A stretch of 25,480 nt of DNA, from positions 1-25,480 of the forward strand of contig JAZTWG010000039.1 of the NCBI GenBank assembly GCA_045635745.1, in the 5' to 3' direction. A program made the position numbers and the translations under genes. Positions within the stretch are counted from its first letter, which is position 1, and each line of letters starts with the position of its first letter. Under the pieces are notes generated by a model, which saw only the letters and a list, made by a program, of their open reading frames with translations, did not search any database and was not told where the DNA came from. This stretch comes from SIG78 sp045635745 (GTDB lineage Bacteria; Verrucomicrobiota; Lentisphaeria; Victivallales; Victivallaceae). Below, piece by piece: positions 8,357 through 15,860 of this stretch.

Positions 8357-9396
8357 AAATAATCTTTGACCATCAAATTTTTTCCTCTCAACGCTTTGGC
8401 GGTATTTCCCGTTATCATGTTGAATTGATAAAAAATATGGATATCCAATGGGATATTCCGGTTTTTTTCAGCAATAATTTTCACCTGAAAGATATCAAGT
8501 CTGTTCCTGAATTTTTCCCATCAAAGAATTTCAGGGGAAAAAACAGAATTCTGGAAAGAATCAACCGTATCAAAACGCTTTCTGCAATCAAAAATAATAA
8601 ATTTGATATTTTTCACCCCACATTTTATGCAAGTTACGCTCTGCCTTATCTGAAAAACAAGCCGATGGTGTTGACTTTGCATGATATGACTCATGACCGT
8701 TTCCCGGAATTGCCGGCGGCACGGTGGGAAAAAAAAGAAAAATATACAATGGCACACCGAGCTGACGCCATTATTGTTCCATCGCAATTTACAGCAGATG
8801 AATTGATGGAGCTATACAATATTCCGGCTCAAAAAATACATGTTGTCCACCACGGCGGACCGGGGTGGCAAATATTGCCGGAGCCTTTGGTGGAAAATCG
8901 TTTTCTGTTTGTCGGCAACCGGACTTATTATAAAAATTTCACCGTTGTTCTTGAAGCATTGAAAATGGTTCCGGAAAGCACATTGCTTATTGCCGGACCG
9001 CCTTTAAGCAGTACAGAAACAACTCTTGTCAATACTCTCGGTATCAGCGGGCAAATCAAGGTTGTCAATGCTTCAGATGAAGAGTTGAAAAAACTTTATG
9101 CATCAAGTTCAGCATTGATCTTTCCATCTCTGATGGAAGGTTTCGGGTTGCCGGCACTGGAAGCTTTTGCGGCAAATTGTCCGGTTATTTGTTCTGATAT
9201 TCCGGTTTTTCATGAAGTATGCGGCGATGCGGCACTTTATTTCAAGCCGGATTCAGCGGCGATGCTTGCCGATGCCATGAAAGAGAACATAAAGCACCGT
9301 TTTACCGGAAACATAGTCCAACAGCGTGCTAAATTCAGTTGGAAAAAGTGCGCCGCGGAAACCATGAGTGTCTATGAAAAAGTTTTACAAATATGA
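8353..9396 (+). CDS. GT4-family glycosyltransferase
   Basis: A 347-residue GT-B enzyme. The N-terminal Rossmann domain has RFGGISRYHVELI (14-26), the acceptor-side glycine loop, and TLHDMTHDRFPE (108-119) typical of GT4 mannosyl/rhamnosyltransferases. The C-terminal donor domain has FLFVGNRTYYKN (184-195) and the GT4 signature PSLMEGFGLPALEAF (258-272) with the E-x7-E pair at Glu262 and Glu270. Length is normal for the family. There is no membrane segment, so it is cytoplasmic or peripheral, acting on lipid-linked or nucleotide-linked intermediates of a surface polysaccharide. The start overlaps the methyltransferase stop by four bases. Donor and acceptor sugars cannot be assigned. Confidence 0.9.
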   Translation: MKIIFDHQIFSSQRFGGISRYHVELIKNMDIQWDIPVFFSNNFHLKDIKSVPEFFPSKNFRGKNRILERINRIKTLSAIKNNKFDIFHPTFYASYALPYLKNKPMVLTLHDMTHDRFPELPAARWEKKEKYTMAHRADAIIVPSQFTADELMELYNIPAQKIHVVHHGGPGWQILPEPLVENRFLFVGNRTYYKNFTVVLEALKMVPESTLLIAGPPLSSTETTLVNTLGISGQIKVVNASDEELKKLYASSSALIFPSLMEGFGLPALEAFAANCPVICSDIPVFHEVCGDAALYFKPDSAAMLADAMKENIKHRFTGNIVQQRAKFSWKKCAAETMSVYEKVLQI

Positions 9397-9411
9397 GGGG
9401 ATGAGATAAAA

Positions 9412-10137
9412 ATGTTTTTTTCAAAAACTCTGCGCAATGCGGTCAAACGGAAATTCCGGAGAGTTGCCGAATTTTTCGGTATTTATCGCTGGTCCGCACC
9501 GGCATTGCATGAAATTGATAAACGTCTGGAAAAATATCTTCCGGAAACTTGCGGCTTTTTTATTGAAGCCGGAGCACACAACGGCTACTCACAAAGTAAT
9601 ACTTACTATTGGGAAAGGGTCAAAAATTGGCGGGGAATATTGGTCGAGCCGATTTGCGAACAATATCTGGAGTGCTGCCGGGAACGTACAAGGTCGCGTG
9701 TTTTTCACAATGCCCTGGTTGATTTTGCATATTCTGAACCAACGGTGCCGATCTACAGTTTGAGTCTTCTTTCTCAAATGGTTGATTCAACACAAACTGA
9801 ATCACAATGCGAACTGCGCAAGCGCGGCATGCAGTTGGAAAAAGGTGTCTCCGGAGAGATTGAATATGTTCCGGCACGCACGCTGACATCTATACTTGAT
9901 GAAGTCAAACCAGAGCAGATAGACTTCTTCTCTCTGGATGTGGAAGGCAACGAATTGTCTGTTTTGCAAGGGCTGGATTGGGAAAGGTATTCTCCCGGGG
10001 TGATTCTTGCAGAAGCTAATAAACCAGTTGAACTGGAAGAATTCTTATGTGCAAAGGGCTATAAAGTTATTCGTGGTTTCAGCCCCAATGATCTGTTATT
10101 TATCCATGAACGCAAGGCCGAGGCTTCCTCTTGCTGA
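9412..10137 (+). CDS. FkbM-family methyltransferase
   Basis: A 241-residue class I SAM methyltransferase of the FkbM type. The motif FFIEAGAHNGYSQSNT (49-64) is the family SAM-binding loop, RGILVEPI (74-81) the second strand with acidic residue, and DFFSLDVEGNELSVLQGLD (171-189) the diagnostic motif. FkbM proteins O-methylate hydroxyls of polyketides, sugars or glycans; here the neighbours suggest a glycan. A GAGGGGATGAG stretch just upstream gives a strong ribosome binding site for the ATG at 9412, and the gene follows the GT4 gene by 15 bases, so it is the last gene of the plus-strand operon. It ends convergently with the GT2 gene. Confidence 0.9.
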   Translation: MFFSKTLRNAVKRKFRRVAEFFGIYRWSAPALHEIDKRLEKYLPETCGFFIEAGAHNGYSQSNTYYWERVKNWRGILVEPICEQYLECCRERTRSRVFHNALVDFAYSEPTVPIYSLSLLSQMVDSTQTESQCELRKRGMQLEKGVSGEIEYVPARTLTSILDEVKPEQIDFFSLDVEGNELSVLQGLDWERYSPGVILAEANKPVELEEFLCAKGYKVIRGFSPNDLLFIHERKAEASSC

Positions 10138-10152
10138 CATGTCGCTGAATTG

Positions 10153-10171
10153 TTTTATCAGAGGGATAAAA
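10153..10171. terminator. Stem-loop between convergent genes
   Basis: TTTTATC (10153-10159) and GATAAAA (10165-10171) can form a 7-bp hairpin with a five-base loop between the FkbM stop (10137) and the GT2 stop (10176). It could end transcription from both sides but lacks a clear U run. Confidence 0.35.
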
Positions 10172-10175
10172 TCTC

Positions 10176-10913
10176 TCACCGGAAAAAACTTTTCAGGATG
10201 CGGGGAGAGTTTTTTATCACTTTCATAAGGAAAATCAGCCGGGCTTTCAACGGATTCTGACCGTACCGCAGCTTGACGGTCAATTCATCTTTCAAACACC
10301 GGTAAACATAGCGGTCGGACAAGCCATCTTCCAGATAAAAAGCCACCGGCTGCGGCACATAAAGGGGAGCAATGTTTTTCACATTCACCGCCCGGTACAT
10401 GAAATCATAATCCCCCAGCAGTCTGAAACTTTCATCGTAACACCCGATCGTTTTATAAATATTGCGGGGGACAAACATTGATGGATGCGGGGCAAATGCG
10501 CCCCGGTAACGATTCTCAGCCCGGAAACCTTTGACCAGCCCCAGATGCTGATAGATGACATCTCCCCAAAAGATCCGGTCAAGTTTACCGTAATCTGCAA
10601 AACTTTTGGCCACAAGAGCGAGTGCCCCTGGCAGGTAACGATCACCGGAATTGATCATGCCGATAACATCTCCGGTGCAATGAGCAATTCCTTTATTCAT
10701 GGCGTTGTAGATGCCGCTGTCTTTTTCACTGACAAAAAAGGCCAGTTTACCGGCATATCTTGCAATAATTTCAGCAGTTCCGTCATCAGATGCGCCATCA
10801 ATGACCACATATTCCAATTCAAAGCCTTCACCGCTTTGTTCAAGAACGGAATTCAACGTTTCCTCAATATGAGTGCAGTCATTCCGGACAATTGTAACAA
10901 CAGATATTTTCAT
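10176..10913 (-). CDS. GT2-family glycosyltransferase (WcaA/SpsA type)
   Basis: A 245-residue GT-A enzyme. MKISVVTIVRN opens the nucleotide-binding domain, YVVIDGASDDGT (35-46) is the GT2 strand with the acidic loop, SEKDSGIYNAMNKGI (62-76) is typical of the colanic-acid WcaE/RfbF-like subset, and NSGDRYL (88-94) occupies the DxD position. LGDYDFMYRA is the C-terminal acidic motif. No membrane helix is evident. It is on the opposite strand to the other glycan genes and read convergently to FkbM, so it forms its own transcription unit with a promoter near 11000. It probably adds a sugar to the same surface glycan, but donor and acceptor are unknown. Confidence 0.9.
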   Translation of the reverse strand: MKISVVTIVRNDCTHIEETLNSVLEQSGEGFELEYVVIDGASDDGTAEIIARYAGKLAFFVSEKDSGIYNAMNKGIAHCTGDVIGMINSGDRYLPGALALVAKSFADYGKLDRIFWGDVIYQHLGLVKGFRAENRYRGAFAPHPSMFVPRNIYKTIGCYDESFRLLGDYDFMYRAVNVKNIAPLYVPQPVAFYLEDGLSDRYVYRCLKDELTVKLRYGQNPLKARLIFLMKVIKNSPRILKSFFR

Positions 10914-10993
10914 GATTTACCATTTTTTACAATCAAATTGTTGGCAATATTTTTTTTGGTAATGTTCCAAATTTTGCGAAACTGAAGTGTTAA

Positions 10994-11002
10994 ATTATAT
11001 CA
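10994..11002 (-). promoter_or_regulatory. Extended -10 promoter for the GT2 gene
   Basis: Read on the minus strand, TGA-TATAAT is a perfect -10 box with the TGn extension. A recognisable -35 (TTATAT-like) lies about 18 bases upstream. The start codon is about 80 bases downstream, giving an AT-rich leader. The remaining gap to 11135 shows nothing else. Confidence 0.5.
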
Positions 11003-11135
11003 TTTACGCTTTATAAATATAACACACAAGTTATGATTTGTCAAAAACAGCAAAACTACGGCTTGCCGCCGGTGGATACAGAGCAAGACAATGTCGGGTT
11101 TTGCTAAACTATATCGCCAACGGAGTGTTTTATTT

Positions 11136-12251
11136 TCAGATATTCAACAACTTGGCTGCTTTTTTCCATATTTTCCAGGCTGTCGAATTCAGCAATGCTG
11201 CCGCTTCGGTTGTTTTTCCAGCCTTGAGCAGCTTGCGGGCTTCGGCTTTCGCCTGACCATATTTTGCCAACGACTCTTTTTCAAATTTTGTCCAATCTTC
11301 CGGGATAGGAGCTTCCAATTTCAGCTCTTCCAGCCGCTTGAATGACTTCATTGACCAGTTGCGTTTTTTCATTACTGATGGAATATTATCTGCCGTAATA
11401 GGGATCGGCACGTAAACCGTGTGCCGCGGGTGCCCGATAGCAGCATACATCGTTGAAAGTATTTGCGGATACTCTTTATCGATTTCAATACTGGCAGCAG
11501 AATTGGTCGTTTTTCCGCAAATAGAGCGCTTGAACGGAGATTTTTCCGGGGGTATATGATGCCGCGAGTGATCCAATATGCCCGGCAAAGTGATCTTGCC
11601 GTGTTCATCCAGCATCCGGTTGAGTCCCGACATGGCAATGTAGGCCCGGGAACTGGCTTTCAAATAAATATCGATATCTTCTCTCGAATATTGGTACATG
11701 TTGGGGTTATGCCAAACACTTGCCCGGACTGTATAGCCGTGGTCAAAACGCTGCGCGTTGCAGAGTTTGCCGGTCGTTTCGCAGACATAGCCCTCGCAAC
11801 TGTCCATAAACATGAAAACAGAACCGCGTTTTCCATGCGAATAGTCGCCATCTTTGACCAACTGTTTTAATTTTTCGACCGCCTGGGCTGCGGTATCGCT
11901 GCTTTCAAGAATGGCTTGGAGCATTTGCGGTGTGCCTTTTTTAGCTTTGCCCCTTCCAGGAGGATCAATACATTTTTCTCCGCTGTTCATTATACCGGCA
12001 AGTCCGGATGAATTAAACCCGATATTGGCTCCGCCGCCGCCGAGCGAAATCCATTTACGCTCCCCCTCTGCCCGGCCGGAACTGATAAAAACCTTAAGCG
12101 AGGCCGAATCCCGGTTTTTGTGCAGAATATTAGTGTTATTACCGGTAAAATCCGAAAACACCATCCAACTGGTACAGCACACCCCTTGCATCGGAGTCAT
12201 AACCAAAGCCCACACCAATAAAACAGCCATCAAAGCAATCGATTTTTTCAC
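11136..12251 (-). CDS. Secreted Ntn-type hydrolase (C45/choloylglycine-hydrolase-like)
   Basis: An exported protein of about 371 residues. The hydrophobic segment ALMAVLLVWALVM followed by TPMQGVCCTSWMVF looks like a signal peptide cut just before a cysteine. A mature N-terminal Cys followed by T/S, and NILHKNRDS about 20 residues later, are the pattern of N-terminal-nucleophile hydrolases (acyl-coenzyme A:6-aminopenicillanate acyltransferase, peptidase C45, linear amide C-N hydrolases). GFNSSGLAGIMN and GSVFMFMDSCEGYVCET fit the same fold. I choose GTG at 12251 (MKKSIAL...) because AAGGA lies 9 bases upstream; an ATG at 12284 extends the frame but its AAGG is only one base away. Acts outside the cytoplasm, probably on amide bonds of peptides or bile-acid-like substrates; the substrate is unknown. 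C-terminal helices are Lys/Ala-rich. Confidence 0.72.
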   Translation of the reverse strand: MKKSIALMAVLLVWALVMTPMQGVCCTSWMVFSDFTGNNTNILHKNRDSASLKVFISSGRAEGERKWISLGGGGANIGFNSSGLAGIMNSGEKCIDPPGRGKAKKGTPQMLQAILESSDTAAQAVEKLKQLVKDGDYSHGKRGSVFMFMDSCEGYVCETTGKLCNAQRFDHGYTVRASVWHNPNMYQYSREDIDIYLKASSRAYIAMSGLNRMLDEHGKITLPGILDHSRHHIPPEKSPFKRSICGKTTNSAASIEIDKEYPQILSTMYAAIGHPRHTVYVPIPITADNIPSVMKKRNWSMKSFKRLEELKLEAPIPEDWTKFEKESLAKYGQAKAEARKLLKAGKTTEAAALLNSTAWKIWKKAAKLLNI

Positions 12252-12330
12252 GCTCAATTTTTCCTTTTTTCCAAATAAAAACATACCTTCTGAAAAACTG
12301 TATGAATATTAATGCAGCAAACAATTACGT

Positions 12331-12359
12331 TATTTACTCACAATACAATTTTTTCTCAA
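12331..12359 (-). promoter_or_regulatory. Possible promoter for the secreted hydrolase gene
   Basis: On the minus strand TTGAGA (12359-12354) and TAAATA (12336-12331) have a 17-base spacer. The 426 bases between the GTG start chosen for the hydrolase and the acetyltransferase start hold this pair and the opposite promoter at 12599; I see no gene or RNA in the rest. Confidence 0.35.
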
Positions 12360-12598
12360 TTTGCCATAGCTCCACAGTCCCCCCACTCTGACGGAAACTT
12401 TTTTTCACCAGATGCTGAAACCGAATCCCGGCAAACCATTTTACCGCCTTGCGCCTTGAATTTTTTTACAATAATCTTCTGCCCGCTGTTGTTACACTTT
12501 TACTGCAATCATTCCGATTTTGAATATAACACATGCCGATCATAAATACAAATTACCGGAAATATTTCTCAAATGCTTTGCAATCATGCAATTTTTAT

Positions 12599-12626
12599 TT
12601 GTAATACTGTTTTTCGATGTTATATT
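12599..12626 (+). promoter_or_regulatory. Sigma-70-type promoter for the acetyltransferase gene
   Basis: TTGTAA (12599-12604) and TATATT (12621-12626) are 16 bases apart, 52 bases before the ATG at 12678. Confidence 0.55.
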
Positions 12627-12677
12627 TTCCCGCAAAAACATTTTTACATCGCAAATCATATAACGGAACCAGAAAAT

Positions 12678-13322
12678 ATGAAAGATAAACCCGTTCTTTG
12701 CCAACCCGTTCCCGGCGGTATGACCGAACAGGAAAAGGCTGAAGCCGGCCTCCTTTACAACCCCAACCGCACCACCGAAATGGCCGCTTACCGTTTCAAG
12801 ATTCAGGATGCCATTCATGAATACAACCAATTCCGGCCTTCGCAAGTACAGGAACGGCGGGATTTTCTGGCCAATATCTTCGGCAAAATCGGCAAAAAAT
12901 GCAATATTCTGCCGCCATTCAAGTGTGATTACGGATTCCGCATTGAAGTCGGGGAGAACTTTTTTGCCAACTACAATTTTATCGTACTCGACGGCAACTA
13001 CTGCCGCTTTGGCGATAATGTCTGGATCGCGCCCAATGTCTCCATTCTGGCGGCGGGACATCCGCTGGATATGCAAGACCGCATAGATGGCTGGGAATAT
13101 GCGTTCCCGGTAAACGTAGGCAACAATGTATGGATCGGCGGCTCGGTTACGATCATTGGCGGGGTTAATATTGGCGATAATGCGGTGATCGCCGCCGGAT
13201 CGGTCGTTATCCGCGATGTACCACCTGATACGCTGGTGGCGGGCAACCCCGCGCGCGTCATCCGCAAAATAACCGCTGAAGACCGCAAAAAATATCAATG
13301 GGCTCCGCAAGACGAACATTAA
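12678..13322 (+). CDS. Maltose/galactoside O-acetyltransferase (LbH hexapeptide family)
   Basis: A 214-residue left-handed beta-helix acyltransferase. The Mac N-terminal domain (MTEQEKAEAGLLYNPNRTTEM) is followed by hexapeptide repeats (GENFFANYNFIVLDG, FGDNVWIAPNVSILAAGHPLD) and the C-terminal VNVGNNVWIGGSVTIIGGV, NAVIAAGSVVIRDVPPDT and GNPARVIR, all hallmarks of Maa/LacA/NodL enzymes. The His in AAGHPLD is the catalytic base position. These enzymes transfer acetyl from acetyl-CoA to sugar hydroxyls in the cytoplasm. The frame is open upstream to 12573, but the ATG at 12678 follows a GGAA and matches family length with a short extra N-terminus. A second ATG (MTEQEK) is the usual family start. 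It is a single-gene unit with its own promoter. Confidence 0.92.
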   Translation: MKDKPVLCQPVPGGMTEQEKAEAGLLYNPNRTTEMAAYRFKIQDAIHEYNQFRPSQVQERRDFLANIFGKIGKKCNILPPFKCDYGFRIEVGENFFANYNFIVLDGNYCRFGDNVWIAPNVSILAAGHPLDMQDRIDGWEYAFPVNVGNNVWIGGSVTIIGGVNIGDNAVIAAGSVVIRDVPPDTLVAGNPARVIRKITAEDRKKYQWAPQDEH

Positions 13323-13701
13323 TATTTATCAGCAATCACAGCTGTCCGGCAGAATGGAAATATTTTATTTTGGGCTCGGGATATCGGATTTTTTACCTTT
13401 GCTCATCGGTAAAGAAACCCGGTAGAACCGGAGATCAGAGCAAACAGCAGGATTTAAAACTGCAGTCATGCGGTGAAATGCCTGCAATACCATTTTGCTG
13501 CTGACTTTTTCAGGATTTTTCCCAAAAATGCCGGAAGATGAAGTTGAAAATTTGAGAACAGATGATATTGTAATGCATCGTTCGGGTTTTTCGTGTTAAA
13601 TATTAAATATTCAGACGTTTTTAATATATGACAAGTCCCGGCAGTTTCAATCATGACCGGTAATTTTTACCGGGCAGCAGTAAGATGCAACAGGTATTTT
13701 T
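13323..13701. other. Intergenic region with a leader palindrome
   Basis: No gene is supported in these 379 bases. A perfect hairpin CCGGTAA-TTT-TTACCGG (13657-13673) lies 28 bases before the next start codon, in what should be its leader, so it may be an operator or an RNA stem. An AT-rich stretch around 13595-13630 (TTAAATATTAAATATTC, then TATATG) is the likely promoter zone, but no confident pair stands out. Confidence 0.4.
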
Positions 13702-14943
13702 ATGGATAAAAAAATTTATTCTGAAGTTCATGAGTTTATTGAAAAGCTCATGATGCAAGTCCGCACCGAACCCATGGGCCTTTTTGATTATCCCATGCTC
13801 AGCACCACAGCCAGCAAGTATTATTCAGCGGCGGTTTTCACTTGGGATACCCACCACATGACTCTGCGTTATGCCATGAATGGCGAAGCAGAGTTTATGA
13901 AATATTTTCTGCTGACCATGCTGAAATTTCAGCGCTCCAACGGCTTTGTGTCATGCACCTGCAACCCGGTTGACGGCGGAGTGCATACCCGTGGTTTTCA
14001 TGCCCAGCCGTATCTGGCGCAAAATGCCGCCATCTATCTGAATACGACCAATGATATTGAAACGGTCAGCGGCATTTTCCCCAAACTTGAAAAATATCTC
14101 GCGTTCTGGGAAAAAAATTACTCTGCACCTTACGGCCTCTACCGCTGGGGGGAAACGTGGATGTCCGGTTTTGACAATGAGATCACCGGCACGATCCACC
14201 CCACTGGCGCGATAATTCCGGCAGATTTACCGGCGTTGCTTTATCTGGAATACCGGGCCATGGCATTTATCGCCCGCAAACTCGGTAAAGATGATACTGC
14301 TTTTGAAAAGAGAGCTTCTGAAATCAAAGCGGCAGTCAACGAGTATTTGTGGAGTGATTCAATGCAGACCTATTCTGCATTCAACTTATTGAGCAATAAA
14401 GTCATTACATCTTTTGACGATCCGTTTTTAGCCGGAGAAGTCGGCAAATATTCTTTCATAAGCTGTCCATCGCTGCTGATACTTTTTGCCGGTATCGCCA
14501 CGCCGGAACGGGCAAAAGCAATGATTGAAAAATATGTGCTTGCACCTGAACATTTCCGCAGTCCTTTCGGGATACGCTCTTTGAGCAAATCCAGTGAATA
14601 CTACAACTCTGCCCGCTGGGGAAATCCGCCCCGGTTCGGCGAATGGAGCCGCCTTACCAATTCCAACTGGCAGGGCCCGGTATGGATACCTTTGAACTGG
14701 TTTGTCTTCCACGCTTTGTTGCGCTATGGCTACACTGATGAAGCTGAGGTGCTGGCCGATGACACCGTAAAACTGGTGCATAATTCGATCCGGACTCTCG
14801 GATTTATGCGTGAAAATTTCGATGGGGAATCCGGAGAACCGCTCTATGCCGATAATTTTGCCTCGTGGAATATTCTGGCTGATAAATTCCATGCCTGTCT
14901 CGCGGGCGAAGGATTACAGATTTTCCCGTGGGAAAATCTGTAA
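13702..14943 (+). CDS. GH63/trehalase-fold glycoside hydrolase, cytoplasmic
   Basis: A 413-residue (alpha/alpha)6-barrel enzyme without signal peptide. Markers are LFDYPMLSTTASKYYSAAVF (27-46), WDTHHMTLRYAMNGE (48-62), GETWMSGFDNE (150-160, with the probable catalytic acid Asp158), NSNWQGPVWIPLNWFVFHAL and a C-terminal REN-F-GESGE segment (370-379) holding the likely base glutamate. This resembles single-domain GH63 enzymes such as glucosylglycerate/mannosylglycerate hydrolase and YgjK's catalytic domain, which are inverting alpha-glycosidases acting on small compatible solutes or oligosaccharides. The assignment to glycerate glycosides is inference. It is a single gene with a leader palindrome. 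Its last nine codons and stop form a perfect inverted repeat. Confidence 0.82.
   Translation: MDKKIYSEVHEFIEKLMMQVRTEPMGLFDYPMLSTTASKYYSAAVFTWDTHHMTLRYAMNGEAEFMKYFLLTMLKFQRSNGFVSCTCNPVDGGVHTRGFHAQPYLAQNAAIYLNTTNDIETVSGIFPKLEKYLAFWEKNYSAPYGLYRWGETWMSGFDNEITGTIHPTGAIIPADLPALLYLEYRAMAFIARKLGKDDTAFEKRASEIKAAVNEYLWSDSMQTYSAFNLLSNKVITSFDDPFLAGEVGKYSFISCPSLLILFAGIATPERAKAMIEKYVLAPEHFRSPFGIRSLSKSSEYYNSARWGNPPRFGEWSRLTNSNWQGPVWIPLNWFVFHALLRYGYTDEAEVLADDTVKLVHNSIRTLGFMRENFDGESGEPLYADNFASWNILADKFHACLAGEGLQIFPWENL
14914..14943. terminator. Perfect 14-bp palindrome over the glycosidase stop codon
   Basis: TTACAGATTTTCCC (14914-14927) and GGGAAAATCTGTAA (14930-14943) are perfect complements separated by GT. 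The right arm contains the TAA stop. It lies between two convergent genes with only three bases between their stops. No U run follows, so intrinsic termination would be atypical; transcript-end protection is also possible. Confidence 0.5.
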
Positions 14944-14969
14944 ATATCAGTTTTCTGAAACCGATATTT
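14942..14969. terminator. Second stem-loop between convergent genes
   Basis: AAATATC (14942-14948) pairs with GATATTT (14963-14969) and, after one mismatch, GTTT (14950-14953) with AAAC (14958-14961) around a TCTG loop. It immediately follows the first palindrome and covers the stop of the minus-strand DUF1835 gene. Confidence 0.4.
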
Positions 14970-15747
14970 GCCGGGGTACAAAGTAGGAGCCGTCTCTTAC
15001 TTCGAGCAGACCTTTTCCTGTCAGTGTTTCCAGATTGCGCAGACAGGATGTATCGCCCAGAAACGGATATTCTTCAAACTCGCTCAAACCCTTGAATATT
15101 TCTGTAAACGAGTGTTTGCCGCGGGCAACGAGTGTCAGTATATTGCGTTGAGTCCGGGTCAGGCCGGATTTGTCAGGCAATTCTCCGGCGCACCGGATCA
15201 AGGCTTTTTTCATTGCAGAAAGGCGTTCAAAGTTGCCCTCACCGGCTAAATCGAGCATACTTTCAGCATCTTGACTTTGAAAAGCTTTCCATGCTTTTGT
15301 CCCCAGCAGCCAATCCGGCGGCAAAAGCTGGATCTTTTCGCTCATGCCGACTTGAAAATCGTTGATTGTCAGACAATTGCTGTTGCAGCAATATAGAAAT
15401 ACATTCAACTTTTCACACTTTTTCAAATCAAGCAAATACAATATCCGCATCAGGATCGTCTGATCAAAAATGCAGCTGTCGAACCACAGCATTATTGTTG
15501 AATTTTCCGGCAGATTCAGTATTGATTCATCCATTCGCTGCAAGTGGTTGTAAAGTCGGATTTCATCAACAGACGCAATTCCGGTAAGGTACTTTGCCCG
15601 GGCCAGACGAAATATATGCAAATCATCTGTTACCGGCAAAGTACCTTCCAGATAGATCTCTTTCCAGACCAGTGCTTGAGCTTGAAAATCACATTTCTGC
15701 CACAGTTCAAAAGCAATATCGCCATTTAATACATGCAATTCCGGCAT
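14947..15747 (-). CDS. DUF1835 domain protein, function unknown
   Basis: A 266-residue soluble protein. The N-terminus MPELHVLNGDIAFELW followed by LVWKEIYLEGTL is the DUF1835 signature (HVLNGD and VWREALxEGP-like). A middle acidic motif MLWFDSCIFDQTILMRILYL corresponds to the conserved W/F-E/D-D-Q segment. The C-terminal part (LTRTQRNILTLVARG, then FLGDTSCLRNLETL) fits the companion DUF3658-like helical region and resembles a winged-helix. The family is widespread, often annotated hypothetical, with no established biochemistry known to me. The C-terminal winged-helix look suggests a regulatory role, but that is speculation. It has its own promoter at 15791-15818 and ends convergently with the glycosidase. 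Confidence 0.8.
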   Translation of the reverse strand: MPELHVLNGDIAFELWQKCDFQAQALVWKEIYLEGTLPVTDDLHIFRLARAKYLTGIASVDEIRLYNHLQRMDESILNLPENSTIMLWFDSCIFDQTILMRILYLLDLKKCEKLNVFLYCCNSNCLTINDFQVGMSEKIQLLPPDWLLGTKAWKAFQSQDAESMLDLAGEGNFERLSAMKKALIRCAGELPDKSGLTRTQRNILTLVARGKHSFTEIFKGLSEFEEYPFLGDTSCLRNLETLTGKGLLEVRDGSYFVPRQISVSEN

Positions 15748-15790
15748 CGTTCTACCAATACAGAGAAGTCAATTCAATACATTGTGTTAT

Positions 15791-15818
15791 AATATACCGG
15801 AAAATTGGAAAAATACAA
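15791..15818 (-). promoter_or_regulatory. Sigma-70-type promoter for the DUF1835 gene
   Basis: On the minus strand TTGTAT (15818-15813) and TATATT (15796-15791) are 16 bases apart, 43 bases before the ATG at 15747. The gap from 15748 to the thiC stop contains this promoter, and I see no clear terminator for the thi operon in it. Confidence 0.55.
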
Positions 15819-15860
15819 CTTGCTCCGATAAAAACGCTGCAGAGATTTCGCTTGACACCT

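Noticed and set aside
12540..13319. 259-codon open frame on the minus strand opposite the acetyltransferase gene
   Set aside because: It lies antisense to a clear hexapeptide acyltransferase, has no recognisable motif or ribosome binding site, and is explained by the codon use of the real gene.
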